NCBI RefSeq assembly: GCF_002080415.1
Contig: NZ_CP020474.1
Location: 1,935,501 to 1,999,500, forward strand
DNA from: Roseovarius mucosus
GTDB lineage: Bacteria; Pseudomonadota; Alphaproteobacteria; Rhodobacterales; Rhodobacteraceae
Length of the DNA: 64,000 nt
Direction: 5' to 3'
The notes below the pieces were generated by a model. The model made no database searches. It saw only the letters and a list, made by a program, of their open reading frames with translations, and was not told the origin of the DNA. A program made the position numbers and the translations under genes. Below are positions 47,949 to 56,650 of the stretch, one piece after another; the first letter of the stretch is position 1, and the number at the start of each line of letters is the position of its first letter.

Positions 47949-48733
47949 TGGGGTGGCAGATCATCCGCGCTTGGACCGTTATGGTCTATGCTTTCATGTT
48001 TTTGCCGGTGGCGGTGGTGGTGCTATTGTCATTTAACGCCAACCAATTCGGCAGTTTTCCGATGACTGGCGTATCGCTGCATTGGTTTCAGGAACTGTGG
48101 AATAACGACGCCGTGATGCGCGCCTTTCGCACGTCGCTTGTGCTTGGTCTGATGACCGCGGTGATCTCGACGACCTTGGGGATTTTGGCAAGCCTTGCCT
48201 TGGTCCGCTACAACATCCCCGGTCGCAACGCGATCACCACGCTGCTGATTGCGCCTATCCTTGTGCCAGAGGTGGTGCTGGCGGTGGCGCTCTTGCTGTT
48301 TCTCAACTGGCTGGGCATCGGCAAGAGTTTCGCACTGCTTCTGGCAGGGCATGTGATCTTTACCCTGCCCTTCGTGATCCTTGTGGTGCAGGCGCGTCTT
48401 GTCAGCATCAAGCGCGATGTAGAAGAGGCCGCACTCAGCCTCGGCGCCTCGCCGGTGCAGACCTTCTTTTCCGTGACCCTGCCGTTGATGCTGCCCGCCG
48501 TCGCGGCGGGGGCGCTCTTTGCTTTCACCATCAGCTTTGACGACATCACCGGCACGCTCTTTTGGAAACCCGGCGGGGTCGAGACCGTGCCGACGCAGAT
48601 CTTCTCGATGCTGCGCAATTCGATCAGTCCGGAAATCAACGCCCTTGGCACCGTGATGATCGTGATGACCGTGGGCCTGCCGCTGCTCGGAGCGGCGGTG
48701 GCCCGCAAACTCGCCATGAAAGGCGGCACTTAA
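47948..48733 (+). CDS. ABC transporter permease, PotC-like
   Basis: A 261-residue second permease with about six helices and EAA loop EEAALSLGASPVQTFFSVTLP. It pairs with the preceding PotB-like subunit; its ATG overlaps that gene's stop (TGATG). The binding-protein gene follows after 34 bases. Confidence 0.9.
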   Translation: MGWQIIRAWTVMVYAFMFLPVAVVVLLSFNANQFGSFPMTGVSLHWFQELWNNDAVMRAFRTSLVLGLMTAVISTTLGILASLALVRYNIPGRNAITTLLIAPILVPEVVLAVALLLFLNWLGIGKSFALLLAGHVIFTLPFVILVVQARLVSIKRDVEEAALSLGASPVQTFFSVTLPLMLPAVAAGALFAFTISFDDITGTLFWKPGGVETVPTQIFSMLRNSISPEINALGTVMIVMTVGLPLLGAAVARKLAMKGGT

Positions 48734-48767
48734 GAACCGCATTAACCCTCAACAAGGAGAATTAAAA

Positions 48768-49910
48768 ATGGACAATACCAAACGATACGAAAGACTGCTC
48801 GACCGCTATCGCAACGGCGATCTGGACCGGCGCAATTTCCTGGGCCTGATCGGCGCTGCGGGCCTCGCATATGGTGTGCAGACACCCTTTGCCAAGTTCG
48901 CCCAGGCTCAGGATGTGAAACAGGTCCGGTTTGATGGCTGGGGCGGGGTGGTGTCTGAAGCGTTCCGCAAACATGCGTTTGACCCTTACACAGCAGAAAC
49001 CGGGATTACCGTGGTCGATGGCACCTTTGCGGGCGGCGATGAATATCTGGCACAGGTCCGCTCTAGCCAAGAGGGTGAATATAACATCGCGCATCTGTCC
49101 GGCGTGTTCGACTATGCGCGCTATGTGAACTTTGGCCTGACAGTCGAGTTGAACCTCGACAACATCCCCAACATGGCGCTGGTGATGGATGCGCTGACCA
49201 ATGCCTTCCGCCGGGTGACCCCGGATTACCTCTCGGCTGTGCCTTATGACTATGGAACCACGGGGCTGGCCTATAATCGCAAGTACATCTCAGATGAGGA
49301 GATGAAAGAAAAAGGTGCCTCGATCCTCATTGACGCCGCTTACAAGGGCAAGATCGGCGGTTGGTCAGATTGGCGCACGCGGGTCTGGTATGGCGCGTTG
49401 CAGACCGGTCAGGACCCGAACAACATTCAGGATATGGAAGCGGTCTGGGATGCGATCCGCAGCCATCGCGATCTGGCGCTGAAATATTGGTCCTCGGGCG
49501 CAGAGCTGATGAGCCTTCTGGCCGAAGAAGAGATCTACGTCACCGAAGGCTGGTCTGGCCGCATCGCCGCCCTTCAACAGCAGGGCCACGACATCGGCTA
49601 TTATGACGCGCCCGGCAGCTTTGCTTGGCAGGAATGTCTGCACGTGCTCAAGGGCAGCCCGGTTGAGGCATGTGAGGAGTTGCTGAACTTTATGCTCGCG
49701 CCTGAAACCTCAATCGCTGTGGCCGAGGGGCAGAATTATCCGCCCGCTCTGGATGGGACCAAGGTGGATCTGGGGTCCAAGATCCCAACCCTGCCCGCCT
49801 ACGACCCAACCGGCACGCTTGAATCGCTGACCTTTGCCAACCCGACGTACTGGAACGGCAATGAGGCCGAATGGTCCGAAACCTTCAGCCGCGTGCAGCG
49901 CGGGTATTGA
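48768..49910 (+). CDS. ABC transporter substrate-binding protein, PotD-like, Tat-type signal
   Basis: A 380-residue periplasmic binding protein. The N-terminus has DRRNFLGLIGAAGLA, a twin-arginine-type signal, unusual beside the Sec signals of classical PotD. The fold continues with VRFDGWGGVVSEAF, VPYDYGTTGLAYN and MLAPETSIAVAEGQNYPPA, typical of polyamine-type (family 1) binding proteins. A hairpin follows at 49917. The acidic ligand residues cannot be assigned by eye, so the substrate is open. Confidence 0.87.
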   Translation: MDNTKRYERLLDRYRNGDLDRRNFLGLIGAAGLAYGVQTPFAKFAQAQDVKQVRFDGWGGVVSEAFRKHAFDPYTAETGITVVDGTFAGGDEYLAQVRSSQEGEYNIAHLSGVFDYARYVNFGLTVELNLDNIPNMALVMDALTNAFRRVTPDYLSAVPYDYGTTGLAYNRKYISDEEMKEKGASILIDAAYKGKIGGWSDWRTRVWYGALQTGQDPNNIQDMEAVWDAIRSHRDLALKYWSSGAELMSLLAEEEIYVTEGWSGRIAALQQQGHDIGYYDAPGSFAWQECLHVLKGSPVEACEELLNFMLAPETSIAVAEGQNYPPALDGTKVDLGSKIPTLPAYDPTGTLESLTFANPTYWNGNEAEWSETFSRVQRGY

Positions 49911-49916
49911 GCCAGA

Positions 49917-49941
49917 ACCGCGTCCCGATATGGGGCGCGGT
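49917..49941 (+). other. Intercistronic hairpin after the binding-protein gene
   Basis: ACCGCGTCCC and GGGGCGCGGT form a 10-position stem with one G-T pair around GATAT, 7 bases after the stop. It may protect the upstream mRNA end so that the binding protein is made in excess. Confidence 0.5.
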
Positions 49942-49963
49942 CCACCCCGAGAGGACCCCGCGA

Positions 49964-51034
49964 ATGAGCGCCGTCACCCTGAAGAACATCGTCAAGCGGT
50001 TCGGCACCTTTACCGCCGTTCATCGCACCACACTGGAAATTCCCGAGGGGGCTTTTGTCACGCTGCTTGGTCCGTCGGGCTGTGGCAAGACGACCAATCT
50101 GCGAATGATCGCGGGGCTTCTCGATCCCACCGAGGGCGAAATCCTCATTGGCGGCAAGCGTGTCAACGACGTGCCCATTCACAAGCGCAATCTTGGTCTC
50201 GTCTTTCAGAATTACGCGCTTTTCCCGCACAAGACTGTGGCAGAAAATGTGGCGTTTGGCCTGAAATACCGCAACGTCCCAAAATCCGAAATTCCAGCCA
50301 AGGTGCAGGCTGCGCTTGATCTTGTGCAATTGCCCAATGTCGGGGAACGCTACCCCAAGGAACTGTCGGGCGGGCAACAACAGCGCATCGCCCTTGCCCG
50401 TGCCATCGTGATCGAACCAGATGTGCTTCTCCTTGATGAACCGCTCTCGGCACTTGATGCCAATCTGCGCGAAGATATGCGCGTTGAACTCAAACGTATC
50501 CAAGAACGGATCGGCGTAACCACGGTCTTTGTCACGCATGACCAATCCGAGGCGCTGGCCATGTCCGATTTGATCGTTGTCATGTCCGAGGGGCGGGTAG
50601 AGCAAGTGGGCAAACCCGAAGAGGTCTACAACACGCCGGCCAGCGAATTTGTCGCGAACTTTCTCGGTGCGTCCAATATCTCTGAGGCGCGCTGCGTCGA
50701 ACATGGCGCAGCGGTCGTCGTGGAGGATGCCATATTTGGCCGAGTGAGTGTGCCTGCCGCCAAGGCGCCTAATCTGAGCGGCACCGGCCCAGCCAAGCTG
50801 GTGGTGCGCGCCGAAAAGCTGAGGCTCGCGCGCGATCCCGCGCCCGAGGGTGTGATTTCTGTTCCCGCGACCGTGGAAACAGTGGATTATCAAGGGCAGG
50901 CTGTGCGGTATTTCGTGCGTGCAGGTGAGGCGCAGTTACAAGCCATCAACATGATCGACGACCACCCATTTGCGGTGGGCGCTGCGGTGCATCTGCACTT
51001 GCGCCCGCAAGATTGTGCGGCGTTACCGGGATAA
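49964..51034 (+). CDS. ABC transporter ATPase, PotA-like
   Basis: A 356-residue ATPase with Walker A GPSGCGKT (36-43), LSGGQQQRIALARA signature, LLLDEPLSALDA Walker B and the H-loop VTHDQ, followed by a TOBE-like C-terminal domain as in PotA/UgpC. The ATG at 49964 has GAGG upstream. It energises the permease pair and leads straight into the aminotransferase gene. Confidence 0.94.
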   Translation: MSAVTLKNIVKRFGTFTAVHRTTLEIPEGAFVTLLGPSGCGKTTNLRMIAGLLDPTEGEILIGGKRVNDVPIHKRNLGLVFQNYALFPHKTVAENVAFGLKYRNVPKSEIPAKVQAALDLVQLPNVGERYPKELSGGQQQRIALARAIVIEPDVLLLDEPLSALDANLREDMRVELKRIQERIGVTTVFVTHDQSEALAMSDLIVVMSEGRVEQVGKPEEVYNTPASEFVANFLGASNISEARCVEHGAAVVVEDAIFGRVSVPAAKAPNLSGTGPAKLVVRAEKLRLARDPAPEGVISVPATVETVDYQGQAVRYFVRAGEAQLQAINMIDDHPFAVGAAVHLHLRPQDCAALPG

Positions 51035-51038
51035 GACA

Positions 51039-52391
51039 ATGAACGTAAAACCCTCTCACCTTTTCTATCAGGGACGCGAGCGCAAGCCGGTCCTCGATCA
51101 GGCGCGCGGCGTCTATATGTGGGACGTGGATGGCAAGCGCTATCTTGATGGCTCATCTGGCGCGATGGTCTGCAATATCGGCCATTCAAACGAAAACGTG
51201 CTCGACGCGATGCGCCGCCAGATGGAGAAATCCACCTTTGGCTACCGCTTGCATTTCGAGACCGAGGCCTCCGAGAAACTTGCCGCCAAGACCGCCGCCC
51301 TCTGCCCTGAGGGGCTGAACCGGGTGTTCTTTGTCTCGGGCGGGTCCGAGGCCGTGGAATCCGCACTGAAGCTGGCGCGCCAATATGCGCTGGCCATCGG
51401 AGAGGGCAGCCGTTGGAAGATCATAAGCCGCGCACCATCCTACCATGGCTGTACGCTAGGCGCGCTTGCCATCACCTCTTATGCGCCGCTCACCGATCCC
51501 TTTGCGCCGATGATGCAGGCAATGCCGAAAATTCCCGCACCGCGCGCCTATCTCGATGGGCTGGACGCCGACAAAGAGGCGACCGGGCATCACTATGCCG
51601 ACATGCTCGAGGCCAAGATCATCGAGGAAGGCCCCGAGAGCGTGCTTGCCTTTGTGGTTGAGCCTATCGGCGGGGCCTCAACGGGCGCTCTGGTGCCACC
51701 GCGCGGTTATATGGAGAGGGTGCAGGAGATTTGCCGCAAATACGGCGTGCTTTTCATTCTGGACGAGGTAATGACCGGCGCAGGACGGACCGGCAAATTC
51801 CTCGCCTCTGAACATTGGAACCTCGCTCCTGATATTATCGTCATGTCAAAGGGCTTTGCCGCTGGATACGTGCCACTGGGTGCGATGGTTGCGCATGAGC
51901 GGTTGGTCGAGCCGGTCTTGGACGCTGGCGGCTTTCTCCACGGCTTTACTTACGCAGGCAACCCACTGGCCTGCGCCGCCGGTCTCGCCGTGATCGACGA
52001 GATTGAGCGGATGGATTTGGTGGGCAATGCCGCCCGCATGGGTGACCGCCTGCAAGAGCGTTTGCGTGGCTTGATGCAGCGCTATGCCATCATCGGTGAT
52101 GTGCGCGGCAAGGGGCTGCTGACCGCGTTCGAATTCATGGCGGATCGCGGCACCAAGGCCCCGCTGCCCAAGGGTTTGCGCGCCTTCGACCGATTTGTGC
52201 AGATCGCCTATGAGAAAGGTCTGATCGTCTACGCCCGCCGCACCCGTGACGGGGTTGAGGGGGACCATATCATCGTCGCCCCCCCGATGATCGTGACCGA
52301 GACGCATCTGGACGAGATCACCGAAATGCTGGATGCATCGCTGGCAGAGTTTACCGATGAAATTCGCCCGGCACTGGAGCGAGCTTTATAA
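51039..52391 (+). CDS. Class III PLP-dependent aminotransferase
   Basis: A 450-residue aminotransferase of the omega-amino-acid/polyamine group. SGGSEAVESALKLARQY starts the PLP fold, SYHGCTLGALAIT and ILDEVMTGAGRTG follow (Asp242 binds the pyridine nitrogen), and Lys271 in VMSKGFAAGYVPLGAM is the Schiff-base lysine. It starts 4 bases after the ATPase and its stop overlaps the next ATG. In context it may remove an amino group from the imported amine or from a beta-amino acid. Confidence 0.92.
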   Translation: MNVKPSHLFYQGRERKPVLDQARGVYMWDVDGKRYLDGSSGAMVCNIGHSNENVLDAMRRQMEKSTFGYRLHFETEASEKLAAKTAALCPEGLNRVFFVSGGSEAVESALKLARQYALAIGEGSRWKIISRAPSYHGCTLGALAITSYAPLTDPFAPMMQAMPKIPAPRAYLDGLDADKEATGHHYADMLEAKIIEEGPESVLAFVVEPIGGASTGALVPPRGYMERVQEICRKYGVLFILDEVMTGAGRTGKFLASEHWNLAPDIIVMSKGFAAGYVPLGAMVAHERLVEPVLDAGGFLHGFTYAGNPLACAAGLAVIDEIERMDLVGNAARMGDRLQERLRGLMQRYAIIGDVRGKGLLTAFEFMADRGTKAPLPKGLRAFDRFVQIAYEKGLIVYARRTRDGVEGDHIIVAPPMIVTETHLDEITEMLDASLAEFTDEIRPALERAL

Positions 52392-53317
52392 TGCGCGAAA
52401 TCATAATTACTTGCGCACTTACAGGCTCGATCCATACGCCGTCCATGTCGCCGCACCTGCCCATCACCGGCGATGACATCGCCCGCGCAGGGATCGAGGC
52501 GGCCGTGGCGGGCGCGGCTATTCTTCACCTGCACGCCCGTGATCCAAAGACCGGGCGGCCCTCTGCAAAACCAGAGCATTTCCAGGCCTTTCTACCACGC
52601 CTGAAAGAAGGCTGTGATGCGGTCCTGAACCTCTCGACCGGGGGCAGCGCCACGATGACGCTGGATGAACGCCTCGCCGCGCCGAAAGAGGCCGCGCCGG
52701 AAATGGCCTCACTCAACATGGGCACAATGAATTTTGCGCTCTATCCAATGGCAGAGCGGATCGCCGACTGGCAGCACGACTGGGAAAAACCCTTTCTCGA
52801 AGGGTCCGACGATCTGGTGTTCAAGAACACGCCCCGCGACATCGCCCGCATTCTGACGCAACTGGGCCAAGAGCGCGGCGCGCGGTTCGAGTTTGAGTGC
52901 TACGACCTGAGCCACCTCTATATGCTCCGACATTTCGCGGATCGCGGGCTGATCCGCGCCCCTTATTTCATTCAGTTTGTTTTTGGCGTCTTGGGCGGAA
53001 TGGGCGCGGACCCCGAGAACCTCACGCATCTTGTGCGCATCGCAGACAAGCTTTTTGGTCAGGACTATATGTTTTCCGTTCTGGCCGCGGGACGGCATCA
53101 GATGCCGATGGCGGCGCAGGCGGCGGCGATGGGCGGCCATGTGCGCGTCGGGCTTGAGGATAGTCTGACCATCGGACGCGGCACGCTTGCGCGCTCTAAC
53201 GCGGAGCAAGTCATCAAAGTGCGCGGCATTGTCGAGGCGTTGGGGCGCGTCGTGGCCAGCCCCAATGAGGCCCGCACTCTGCTGGGCCTCAAGGGTGCTG
53301 ACCGGGTGGCGATCTGA
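52391..53317 (+). CDS. BKACE-family beta-keto acid cleavage enzyme (DUF849)
   Basis: A 308-residue TIM barrel of the DUF849/BKACE family, which condenses a beta-keto acid with acetyl-CoA and splits it to acetoacetate and a new acyl-CoA. The zinc ligands His46 and His48 (LHLHARDP) are at the positions seen in 3-keto-5-aminohexanoate cleavage enzyme, and GHVRVGLEDSL holds the third ligand. The start overlaps the aminotransferase stop. A beta-keto acid from that aminotransferase would be a natural substrate, but its identity is unknown. Confidence 0.9.
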   Translation: MREIIITCALTGSIHTPSMSPHLPITGDDIARAGIEAAVAGAAILHLHARDPKTGRPSAKPEHFQAFLPRLKEGCDAVLNLSTGGSATMTLDERLAAPKEAAPEMASLNMGTMNFALYPMAERIADWQHDWEKPFLEGSDDLVFKNTPRDIARILTQLGQERGARFEFECYDLSHLYMLRHFADRGLIRAPYFIQFVFGVLGGMGADPENLTHLVRIADKLFGQDYMFSVLAAGRHQMPMAAQAAAMGGHVRVGLEDSLTIGRGTLARSNAEQVIKVRGIVEALGRVVASPNEARTLLGLKGADRVAI

Positions 53318-53320
53318 CCC

Positions 53321-53800
53321 ATGGTAGATTTTCGCGCAGTCGAAACAGAGGACGACATGGCGTTGCTAGACGCGGCCCTGCGCCAGCTGAGCGCGGATTT
53401 GGGCGATGCGCATAGCGCCGGTCTTGACGCGTTGCGCGCCGGGCTGACAGGCAAGATACCGGCGGCATACGGCCTGCTCGCGCTCGAGGGCGATCTGATC
53501 GGTGCGGCCCTCTTTGGCCCGCTTTTTTCCACCGTACGCGGGGCGGCAGGCGTCTATGTCTCCGACCTTTGGGTCACAGAAGCAGCGCGCGGTCAGGGAC
53601 TTGGCCGCACGCTTTTGTCCGAGGTAGCGCGCCGCGCAGGCACGCTGTGGCAGGCGGAATGGATGATGCTGGCGGTTTATGCGCATACACCCGCCTCGCG
53701 GCGGTTTTATGAGCGCCTTGGATTCGAGGCGCAACCGCAGGCCACGCAGATGCGCCTGCCGCAGCCTGCGATGCGGCGGCTGAAGGGAGAAGACGGATGA
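53321..53800 (+). CDS. GNAT-family N-acetyltransferase
   Basis: A 159-residue GNAT protein with the acetyl-CoA-binding segment VTEAARGQGLGRTLLSEVARRA (R/QGxGxG/A-type) and the C-terminal VYAHTPASRRFYERLGF. It probably acetylates an amine, perhaps a polyamine, given its neighbours. It sits 3 bases after the BKACE gene and overlaps the deacetylase-like gene by 4 bases. Confidence 0.88.
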   Translation: MVDFRAVETEDDMALLDAALRQLSADLGDAHSAGLDALRAGLTGKIPAAYGLLALEGDLIGAALFGPLFSTVRGAAGVYVSDLWVTEAARGQGLGRTLLSEVARRAGTLWQAEWMMLAVYAHTPASRRFYERLGFEAQPQATQMRLPQPAMRRLKGEDG

Positions 53801-54819
53801 AGGCGATTTTCGACGATCGGCAATGGCGACACGACCCCAAACATTTCATGGCGAACGGGGTGATCAAACCCTGCCCCGAGCAGCCTGAGCGTATCGCGCG
53901 CCTGACGGACGGGGCCAAAGCAGCCGGTTGTGACTTTGTTGCGCCAAAGGATGCCGGTCTTGGGCCCATCGCGGCGCTTCATTCGCCAGAATATGTGACT
54001 TTCCTGCGCAATATTTACACCCGATGGCAACGCATCGACGGCGCAGGGGATGAGGTGATCCCAAATGTTCACCCTGCCAATCGCAGCGACAGTTATCCCA
54101 AATCCGCCGTAGGCCAAGCGGGCTATCATCAGGCCGATACCGCCTGTCCCATCGGGGCGGGCACGTGGGAAGCGGCCTATTGGTCAGCACAGACCGCCAT
54201 CACTGGGGCCGATATGCTCGCCGCTGGCGAGCTTGCCGCCTATGCCCTTTGCCGCCCGCCGGGGCATCATGCCTTTGGCGATCTGGCGGGTGGGTTCTGC
54301 TTTTTCAACAACGCCGGGATTGCGGCAGAGCGGCTGCGCACAAGCGGCATGCGCGCCGCGATCCTTGATGTTGATGTGCATCACGGCAACGGAACCCAAG
54401 GGATATTCTATGACCGCGACGATGTGCTGACTGTCTCGATCCATGCCGATCCGGCGCGGTTCTATCCATTCTTCTGGGGCCATGCCGATGAGCGCGGCAC
54501 CGGGCGCGGCACCGGCTATAACCTCAATCTACCGCTTGAGCGCGGCACCGGGGATGACGCCTATCTGAAAACACTCGACACCGCGTTAGAGCGGGTGGCG
54601 AATTTCGGGGCTGATGTCGTGGTCGTGGCCCTCGGTCTTGATGCCTATGAGGGCGACCCGTTTCAGGGTCTGGCGATCACCACACCCGGGTTTGCGCGCA
54701 TCGGGGCCGCGATTGCCAGGCTGGGGATACAGACACTCTTTGTGCAAGAGGGCGGGTATCTCTGTCAGGAATTAGGCCAGAACCTTACATCGGTTTTGAC
54801 AGGATATGAGGGGGCTTGA
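53797..54819 (+). CDS. Histone-deacetylase-family acetylpolyamine amidohydrolase
   Basis: A 340-residue zinc amidohydrolase. CRPPGHHAFGD holds His157-His158, LDVDVHHGNGTQG the zinc ligands (Asp193, His195), and ALGLDAYEGDP and EGGYLCQELG the third ligand and catalytic tyrosine. Length and motifs match Mycoplana acetylpolyamine amidohydrolase, which deacetylates N-acetylputrescine and similar compounds. Coupled to the GNAT gene before and the oxidase after. Confidence 0.88.
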   Translation: MKAIFDDRQWRHDPKHFMANGVIKPCPEQPERIARLTDGAKAAGCDFVAPKDAGLGPIAALHSPEYVTFLRNIYTRWQRIDGAGDEVIPNVHPANRSDSYPKSAVGQAGYHQADTACPIGAGTWEAAYWSAQTAITGADMLAAGELAAYALCRPPGHHAFGDLAGGFCFFNNAGIAAERLRTSGMRAAILDVDVHHGNGTQGIFYDRDDVLTVSIHADPARFYPFFWGHADERGTGRGTGYNLNLPLERGTGDDAYLKTLDTALERVANFGADVVVVALGLDAYEGDPFQGLAITTPGFARIGAAIARLGIQTLFVQEGGYLCQELGQNLTSVLTGYEGA

Positions 54820-54821
54820 TC

Positions 54822-55922
54822 ATGGCCGATGTGATCGTGATCGGCGGCGGTATCGCCGGGATCAGCGCTGCTGCGGAACTGGCACGCGGCGGGGCTGATG
54901 TATTGGTGCTCGAAATGGAGGGGCAGATTGGCTATCACGCCACAGGCCGCTCAGCCGCTATCTTTATTCGCAACTATGGCAATGCCACGCTGCGCGCACT
55001 CAATGCCGTGGCGGAACCGATCTTTGAGCAGCCGGGCGAAATCAGCGACCAACCGCTGCTTAGCCCGCGCGGCGAACTTATGGTTGCCTCCGAGGAAGAA
55101 TTGCCAATCCTCGACGCCTATCTCGACGGCTCGACCGGCATTGACCGGCTGACCGGCAAGGAGGCCGCCGAGATTGTGCCGATCCTGCGCGCCGACCGTA
55201 TTGCCGGGGCGATGATCGAACGCGGCGCGCGCGGCATCGACGTGGACCGTTTGCTACAAGGCTATGCGCGGATGCTACGGGCAAGGGGGGGACGAATCGT
55301 TACAGGTGCTGTGGTGACCGGCCTGTCGCATCGCGCCGGGCTCTGGCAGGTCAAGACCGCACAGGAACAGCATAGCGCCCCGATCATCATCAACGCGGCA
55401 GGTGGCTGGGCGGATGACGTGTCCGCCTTGGCCGGAGTGCCGCGCGCAGGATTGCAGCCCTACCGGCGCTCGGCCGCGATCATTCCAACACCCCAGGGCT
55501 ATGAAACAGAGCATTGGCCTATCTTTGGCTCTATCGCAGAGACATGGTATGCCAAGCCCGAGGCAGGCAAGCTGATGGTTTCCCCCGCCGATGAAGACCC
55601 GGTAGAACCGCATGATGCCTGGGCCGATGACATGGTGCTGGCCGAGGGGCTGCATCGGTTCGAGCAGGCGGTCAGCGTGTCGGTGACACGGGTAGAGCAT
55701 AGCTGGGCAGGCCTCCGCACCTTTGCCCCTGACCGAACGCCCGTAGTGGGATTTGATCCGCGCGCGACAGGCTTTTTCTGGCTGGCCGGGCAAGGCGGCT
55801 ACGGGGTGCAGACCGCCCCCGCATTGTCACGCCTGACAGCGGCGCTGATTGCGGGGGTTGCACCAGACGTCTCGTCGGAGGTGCTGGCGGCCATGGAGCC
55901 GGGGCGGTTCGGGCTAGAATAG
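54822..55922 (+). CDS. DAO-family FAD-dependent oxidoreductase
   Basis: A 366-residue D-amino-acid/sarcosine-oxidase-type flavoenzyme. VIVIGGGIAGISAAAELARGGADVLVLEME is the FAD-binding start, ATGRSAAIF follows, and the end has WLAGQGGYGVQTAPALSRL. It may oxidise a secondary amine or an N-substituted amino acid from the same pathway. The ATG at 54822 has GAGGGGG upstream and overlaps nothing; the preceding stop is 2 bases earlier. It ends the operon. Confidence 0.85.
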   Translation: MADVIVIGGGIAGISAAAELARGGADVLVLEMEGQIGYHATGRSAAIFIRNYGNATLRALNAVAEPIFEQPGEISDQPLLSPRGELMVASEEELPILDAYLDGSTGIDRLTGKEAAEIVPILRADRIAGAMIERGARGIDVDRLLQGYARMLRARGGRIVTGAVVTGLSHRAGLWQVKTAQEQHSAPIIINAAGGWADDVSALAGVPRAGLQPYRRSAAIIPTPQGYETEHWPIFGSIAETWYAKPEAGKLMVSPADEDPVEPHDAWADDMVLAEGLHRFEQAVSVSVTRVEHSWAGLRTFAPDRTPVVGFDPRATGFFWLAGQGGYGVQTAPALSRLTAALIAGVAPDVSSEVLAAMEPGRFGLE

Positions 55923-55957
55923 CAGCACCCCGCTGCACAAGGTCTGCAGCCCTGCGC

Positions 55958-56650
55958 TCAGGCCTGCGTTTTGGCCTTGATCGATGCGAACTTGCGCAGC
56001 AGGTGATCTTTCATCAGTTTACCGCAACGCTCCGCATCCCGCGTGCGCAGCGCGTCCAGAATGGCCTCATGCTCTTCTACTGCCGCGCGCCAGCGTTCGG
56101 GGGTCAGGTTGGCCTGATAGCGTGCCCGCTGCACCCGAAAGGCCAAAAGCTCATGCGCACGCAGCAAAGTCTCATTTTCAGCTGCGGCCAGAACCGCTTT
56201 GTGAATCGCTTGATTGATGCGGAAATACGTCGGGCGATCCGCCTCGTCATAGGTCCGTCGCAGGGCCGTTGTCATCTCTGCGATGTCCTGCACGGTCTCT
56301 GCGCTTGCCTGCATCGTGGCCAATTCGCCGGCCAAGCCCTCAAGTGCGGCAAGCACGCAGAACACCTCTGCCAATTCTGCCTCGCTCTGACGGGTGATGA
56401 CCGCGCCGCGATGCGGGATAAGGTCAAGCAATCCCTCTGCCGCCAAAACCTTGAGCGCCTCGCGTAGCGGTGTGCGCGACACGCCGAATTGCTCGGTCAG
56501 GGCCTTTTCGTTGATCTTCTCCCCGGGCTGCAATTGCCCCTCAAGGATCATCTGACGCAGTCGATTTGTGATCTCAACGGCGAGCGCGGTGCGGCCAATC
56601 GGATCGGGTTTGAGGGCGGTCATGGGGGCCTCCGGGCCGGGGTTATCCAT
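55958..56650 (-). CDS. GntR-family (FCD type) regulator
   Basis: A 230-residue protein with an N-terminal GntR winged helix (GEKINEKALTEQFGVSRTPLREALKVLAAEGL) and an FCD helical effector domain. Its ATG overlaps the end of the FAD/Fe-S gene by 8 bases, with GGAGG upstream; an ATG at 56623 also has GGAGG upstream. It probably controls the divergent promoter region at 59600-59650, which holds a perfect palindrome. The effector may be a 2-hydroxyacid or a product of it. Confidence 0.9.
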   Translation of the reverse strand: MDNPGPEAPMTALKPDPIGRTALAVEITNRLRQMILEGQLQPGEKINEKALTEQFGVSRTPLREALKVLAAEGLLDLIPHRGAVITRQSEAELAEVFCVLAALEGLAGELATMQASAETVQDIAEMTTALRRTYDEADRPTYFRINQAIHKAVLAAAENETLLRAHELLAFRVQRARYQANLTPERWRAAVEEHEAILDALRTRDAERCGKLMKDHLLRKFASIKAKTQA

